A program made the position numbers and the translations under genes. The notes beneath the pieces are model-generated. The model saw only the letters and a program-made list of their open reading frames with translations. It ran no database searches and was not told where the DNA came from. This document shows, in pieces, positions 61,067 through 64,000 of a stretch of DNA of 64,000 nucleotides. Position 1 is the stretch's first letter. Every line of letters starts with the position of its first letter. The stretch comes from a bacterium (lineage in GTDB: Bacteria > KSB1 > UBA2214), in NCBI GenBank assembly GCA_029560815.1, contig JAKQKF010000482.1:29200-93199 (forward strand), in the 5' to 3' direction.

Positions 61067-62413
61067 TTATTCGTAGATTTCAAAGGTGGTTGTGGCGCTG
61101 TTGACGGGAATGATCTCGCTTTCATCGGCCGGCACACCAAGAAAATCGGCCACAGGTTTAACCAGCTTTTGAAAATTGAGCTGTGCGGTGATGGTGACCG
61201 GACCCGCCGTCACATCATCCGGCAATTGCCAGGTGTAGGTCTCGGTTTTGGTCTCACGCGGTCCGATGCGGTAATCGACACCCAGGGATTTGGTATTCCA
61301 CTGCATAATGGTCATCCGGCCTTCGGGGTCGAAATAGGGCATGCGGAAGATCCTGTCCCCGGCCGGGACCCCGTCGCGCTGTACACCGGCAAAATTGGCG
61401 ATGCCCTTGGGCAGGCCCATGTCCTGGTAGGCCAGCACGTCGGCAGCAATCGTGTACTCCTCGCCTGCGAAGCCCTTCTTGTCGACCGGGAGGTGATAGA
61501 TCTTGCCGGCGGCATCCCTGGCGGTGACATGTAGCCAGACGATGCGGTCCTCAACCGAGCCGGAGGGGAATTTATGGCCGGTCTTGGCGTTGAAGAGCTG
61601 GACGCTCAGGGCCACCGTCCCGTCATAGGGGACCTCCTGCTCGGACGGGTGGATGCGCAGCTCGATAGTGCCGCCGACCTTGCCTGCGTCATGGGCGCCA
61701 TGGAACAGATGCTGCGCTACCATGTCCTCCTTGGCCATGGTGGCATTTTTGCCCCATGCCTTGGGCATGTGGCACTGCTGACAGGGTACCCCCTGCGCGG
61801 CATAGGGCCCCTCTTTCCACTCGATCTGGGTCGATTTTACCCAGACGCCGAACGGGCTCTTCTCGTTATGGCAGTTGCCGCAGAATTCCGTCTGCTCATA
61901 GAGAGCATTCTGTTCGGTATCGTGGTGCGGCGAAACCAGTCCAGGCTTGGAGCCGAATTTTTTGCGCCCGGGCGTGGAGATGTAGCTGAAATTGTGCGGC
62001 ACATCGCCGGACCAGCCGCTGATGGTGTGGCAAACCTCACAGCTGACTGCTTCGTTGGCGCGTGAATTTTCCGTTGGCCGCGGCGGGGTCACATCCCCGG
62101 CCATAAAGGCCAGGGGCGTGTGGCAGCCGTTGCAGCCATCGACCGGCCCCTTGAGTCCGGGCACCTTATCGGCATGGGGTACGGCGAGATCGAAATACTC
62201 GATCTCATCCCAATGATGAGTGAACGCCTGGGACATCATCGACTGCCGCCACTGCTGATAGAAATCGGGGTGACAGCTTTTGCATGCCTCCGGCTTTTCA
62301 TACTGCTCGTACTTTTTGCTGCCCAAAAGGGCGTCGCCCGACGGCTCGACCTGCGCAGCGGCGATGCCGCCGAGGAGCAGCATAAAGACAAGAACAATGG
62401 AGAGCTGTTTCAT
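61067..62413 (-). CDS. Pentahaem cytochrome c family protein
   Basis: 448 residues. Signal peptide (MKQLSIVLVFMLLLGGIAAA). Five CXXCH motifs: ACKSCHPDF, GCNGCHTPL, SCEVCHTIS, FCGNCHNEK and PCQQCHMPK, all in residues 40-240. The C-terminal half (about 255-448) has no haem and is beta-rich. It would be a periplasmic electron carrier or oxidoreductase of the cytochrome c554/multihaem type. ATG 62413 is chosen because AGGAGG precedes it and the signal peptide starts there; a longer frame from 62515 runs into the gmhB-dfx gene. It lies 43 bases from that gene and 17 from the barrel gene. Confidence 0.88.
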   Translation of the reverse strand: MKQLSIVLVFMLLLGGIAAAQVEPSGDALLGSKKYEQYEKPEACKSCHPDFYQQWRQSMMSQAFTHHWDEIEYFDLAVPHADKVPGLKGPVDGCNGCHTPLAFMAGDVTPPRPTENSRANEAVSCEVCHTISGWSGDVPHNFSYISTPGRKKFGSKPGLVSPHHDTEQNALYEQTEFCGNCHNEKSPFGVWVKSTQIEWKEGPYAAQGVPCQQCHMPKAWGKNATMAKEDMVAQHLFHGAHDAGKVGGTIELRIHPSEQEVPYDGTVALSVQLFNAKTGHKFPSGSVEDRIVWLHVTARDAAGKIYHLPVDKKGFAGEEYTIAADVLAYQDMGLPKGIANFAGVQRDGVPAGDRIFRMPYFDPEGRMTIMQWNTKSLGVDYRIGPRETKTETYTWQLPDDVTAGPVTITAQLNFQKLVKPVADFLGVPADESEIIPVNSATTTFEIYE

Positions 62414-62456
62414 GGTTCCCTCCTGAGAGTGATACCGGCTGAATTGTACCTTAAGT

Positions 62457-63410
62457 TCAGACTGCCCACAGCCCGTGCAGGTTGCAGTATTCGCGCACCT
62501 TGAGCACCGGCTCATCCACGGTGAACACCGCGACGGGTTCCTCGCCCGGCTTGAGGTATTTGCGCAGCACTTTGCTCGCCGTGACTACCTCGATCCACTG
62601 AATATAGTGCGCCTCGGTCATGGGGTGAAGGACGCTGCCGACTGTAACCTTGACCGTGCCGTTTTTCTCGACTACCGGCACATGCTTTTCAGTGGCGCCG
62701 TCGGTGGTATTCTCCTCCTGCAGGTTCATAGGCTGGCCGCAGCAGACCAGCGTGCCGCCGCCGACAGCGACCACTTCGACCATGTTGCCGCAGACACCGC
62801 AGCGATAAACCTGATTTTTGGCGATCATAGTGTGTTTCCTCTCTTTGTTGGACGGGCGCTGTGCCCGCTCCTGATGGGTTGCGATGATCCAGCGGGCCGC
62901 TTCCGGGAGGGTGGAGGCGGTGAAATCGGCTGCCTCAGTGGCGGCCGCTCTCTTTTCCGGATCATCATGGGGATTATACAACAAAACCGCATGGCAGCCG
63001 GCATTCCGGCCGCACTGAACATCGATCAGCTTGTCGCCGATGAAAAAAGAGCCCTCCAGGTCGAGGTCGTGTTCATCCCTCGCCTGCAAAACCATTCCGG
63101 GATGGGGCTTGCGGCAGTTTTCATCGGGCTGGTCCGGAGCCGCGAAGCAGAGATAGATGCCCGCGAAGAGCTCTTCGCCCAGCTGTCGCATCATCTCGCG
63201 GTTGACAGCATCCACCTGCGCAGGGGTGATCAGGCCCCGGCCGACACCCGACTGGTTGGAGATGATGACCAGCGTGAAACCGGCCTGCCGGAGGTCGAGC
63301 AGCGCCTCCCGCGCGCCGGGCAGAAGCTCGACCTTCTCCGGATCCCCGTTGTAGGGAATATTCCGGATCAGGGTGTCATCCCGGTCGAAAAAAACGGCGG
63401 GCCTACTCAT
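62457..63410 (-). CDS. GmhB heptose bisphosphatase fused in frame to desulfoferrodoxin
   Basis: 317 residues in one open frame. Residues 1-180 are a HAD phosphatase of the GmhB type (VFFDRDDTLIRNI, IISNQSGVGRGLIT, CRKPHPGM, FFIGDKLIDVQCGRNAGC), which dephosphorylates heptose 1,7-bisphosphate in LPS core synthesis. From residue 195 it is a complete desulfoferrodoxin: CGVCG and VCCGQPM for the rubredoxin-like iron, then EKHVPVV, HPMTEAHYIQWIEV and REYCNLHGLW for the superoxide-reducing iron. A linker of about 14 residues joins them. An ATG at 62826-62828 with AGAGAGGAA upstream could also start desulfoferrodoxin alone (123 residues). No stop lies between the parts. hldA overlaps upstream, supporting the GmhB role. 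Confidence 0.85.
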   Translation of the reverse strand: MSRPAVFFDRDDTLIRNIPYNGDPEKVELLPGAREALLDLRQAGFTLVIISNQSGVGRGLITPAQVDAVNREMMRQLGEELFAGIYLCFAAPDQPDENCRKPHPGMVLQARDEHDLDLEGSFFIGDKLIDVQCGRNAGCHAVLLYNPHDDPEKRAAATEAADFTASTLPEAARWIIATHQERAQRPSNKERKHTMIAKNQVYRCGVCGNMVEVVAVGGGTLVCCGQPMNLQEENTTDGATEKHVPVVEKNGTVKVTVGSVLHPMTEAHYIQWIEVVTASKVLRKYLKPGEEPVAVFTVDEPVLKVREYCNLHGLWAV

Positions 63411-64000
63411 TGTCAATATAACTCGCGATCAATTCCTTCTCGGCTACCGTCGCAGTACCAAGCTTGCCGACGACGATCCCGGCCGCATGATTGGCGATCT
63501 CCGTCGCCTCTTCGGCGCTGATCCCCGCCGCCAGCGCCGCAGTCAGAAAGGCGATGGCGGTATCGCCCGCGCCGGAGACATCGTAAACCTCCCGCGCCCG
63601 CGTCGGACTATAATAGGGCTTGTTGGGCGGGTGAAAGAGGAGCATGCCCTCTTCCCCCAAAGTGACGAGCAGATAAGGCACCTGCCAATGCGCCAGCAGT
63701 GCGGTGCCGGCGGCCTCTATTGCTCCAGGCGCTTCACTGCCGGGCATGCCGAGCGCGGCAAAGGCCTCCTGACGATTGGGCTTGATCAGGGTCGCCCCCC
63801 GCCAGAGCAAGGGATTGCCCGGATTGGGATCGACCGTGACAATCACCTTGTGCTCCTGGGCCAGACGGAGGACCAGATCCACCAGTTCCTGGGTGACAAA
63901 ACCCTTGCCGTAATCCTCGATAACGACAGCATTCATTTGCGGGATGGACTTTTCCAGATAACGGGCCAGCTTGCGCAGATCGGGGGGCGAGAGCCGGATG
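63403..64000 (-). CDS. hldA: D-glycero-beta-D-manno-heptose-7-phosphate kinase (partial)
   Basis: At least 198 residues; the frame is open through the window edge at 64000, so the 5' part is missing. The PfkB-type C-terminal half shows VVIEDYGKGFVTQELV, VTVDPNPGN, ATLIKPNRQEAF, LVTLGEEGMLLF and the active-site YDVSGAGDTAIAFLTAALA. This matches the kinase domain of HldE/RfaE. No nucleotidyltransferase domain follows, so it is the stand-alone kinase type (HldA). The stop overlaps the gmhB start by 8 bases; together they act in ADP-heptose synthesis. Confidence 0.92.
   Translation of the reverse strand, partial: IRLSPPDLRKLARYLEKSIPQMNAVVIEDYGKGFVTQELVDLVLRLAQEHKVIVTVDPNPGNPLLWRGATLIKPNRQEAFAALGMPGSEAPGAIEAAGTALLAHWQVPYLLVTLGEEGMLLFHPPNKPYYSPTRAREVYDVSGAGDTAIAFLTAALAAGISAEEATEIANHAAGIVVGKLGTATVAEKELIASYIDNE

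Noticed and set aside
59673..61076. 467-codon plus-strand frame opposite the barrel protein gene
   Set aside because: The minus strand encodes a signal peptide, haem motif and barrel-like strands; the plus frame has none.
62414..62515. Earlier start for the pentahaem cytochrome overlapping the desulfoferrodoxin end
   Set aside because: The signal peptide begins at 62413 after a clear AGGAGG; the extension only reads the end of the neighbouring gene.

Overview
The window is 64 kb of compact bacterial chromosome, GC-rich and almost fully coding, with about 61 protein genes (both edge genes partial) and two tRNAs. No rRNA, CRISPR array, insertion sequence or prophage was seen. The organism is a didermic, probably anaerobic or microaerobic bacterium related to the FCB superphylum (a Calditrichota/KSB1-like lineage would fit; the window cannot settle it). 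The reasons are a secreted protein with a FlgD/type-IX-like C-terminal sorting module, an S46 dipeptidyl-peptidase, LPS heptose genes (hldA, gmhB), RnfB, superoxide reductase and multihaem cytochrome c. Promoter-like sites have a -10 of the form TAnnTT, 17 bases from a TTGAnn -35. Clear Shine-Dalgarno sites (AAAGGAGGT) are also present, unlike in typical Bacteroidetes.

Layout. 1-3.7 kb: end of pntB (+) converges on a minus-strand pair, a PLP decarboxylase and a DUF362 protein. 3.9-12.7 kb: plus-strand housekeeping run radA, tgt, yajC, fmt, PASTA protein, rpe, csp, hypothetical, xerD, birA, coaX. 12.8-13.9 kb (minus): NifU-type Fe-S protein and RnfB. 14.2-18.9 kb: Na+/sugar symporter, small membrane protein, galactokinase, predicted hydrolase, small exported protein. 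19.1-24.4 kb: a decayed sigma-54 activator homologue, S46 peptidase, TlpA-like lipoprotein, glycerophosphodiester phosphodiesterase. 24.4-34.9 kb: tRNA-His, tRNA-Glu, a glycosyltransferase fusion, accA, Trm112-like protein, HNH protein, then scpA-scpB-rluB-cmk-ispH-rpsA. 35-37.5 kb: SPOR/TPR protein, homocysteine methyltransferase, UspA tandem protein. 37.6-39.8 kb: a large PAS/GAF protein. 39.9-43.6 kb: an AmmeMemoRadiSam cassette in which every member carries an export signal, led by a Tat-type DUF362 protein. 43.8-52.2 kb: a partner-switching array of four PP2C/SpoIIE phosphatases with different sensors around one STAS protein and one RsbW-type kinase, with no sigma factor. 52.2-59.7 kb: B12-binding radical SAM, deoxynucleoside kinase, site-2 protease, unknown membrane protein, compact PBP1A, PfkB kinase, TrmH methyltransferase. 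59.8-64 kb (minus): hldA (partial), gmhB fused in frame to desulfoferrodoxin, a pentahaem cytochrome and a beta-barrel protein with one haem motif.

How the genes work together. The partner-switching array looks like a many-to-one integrator: membrane, GAF and receiver inputs can all act on the same STAS protein. The export signals on the AmmeMemoRadiSam cassette are the most unusual feature, because radical SAM chemistry is normally cytoplasmic. The minus-strand end block mixes LPS heptose synthesis with oxygen detoxification and extracytoplasmic electron carriers. All functions come from reading translated motifs by eye; no database search was run.
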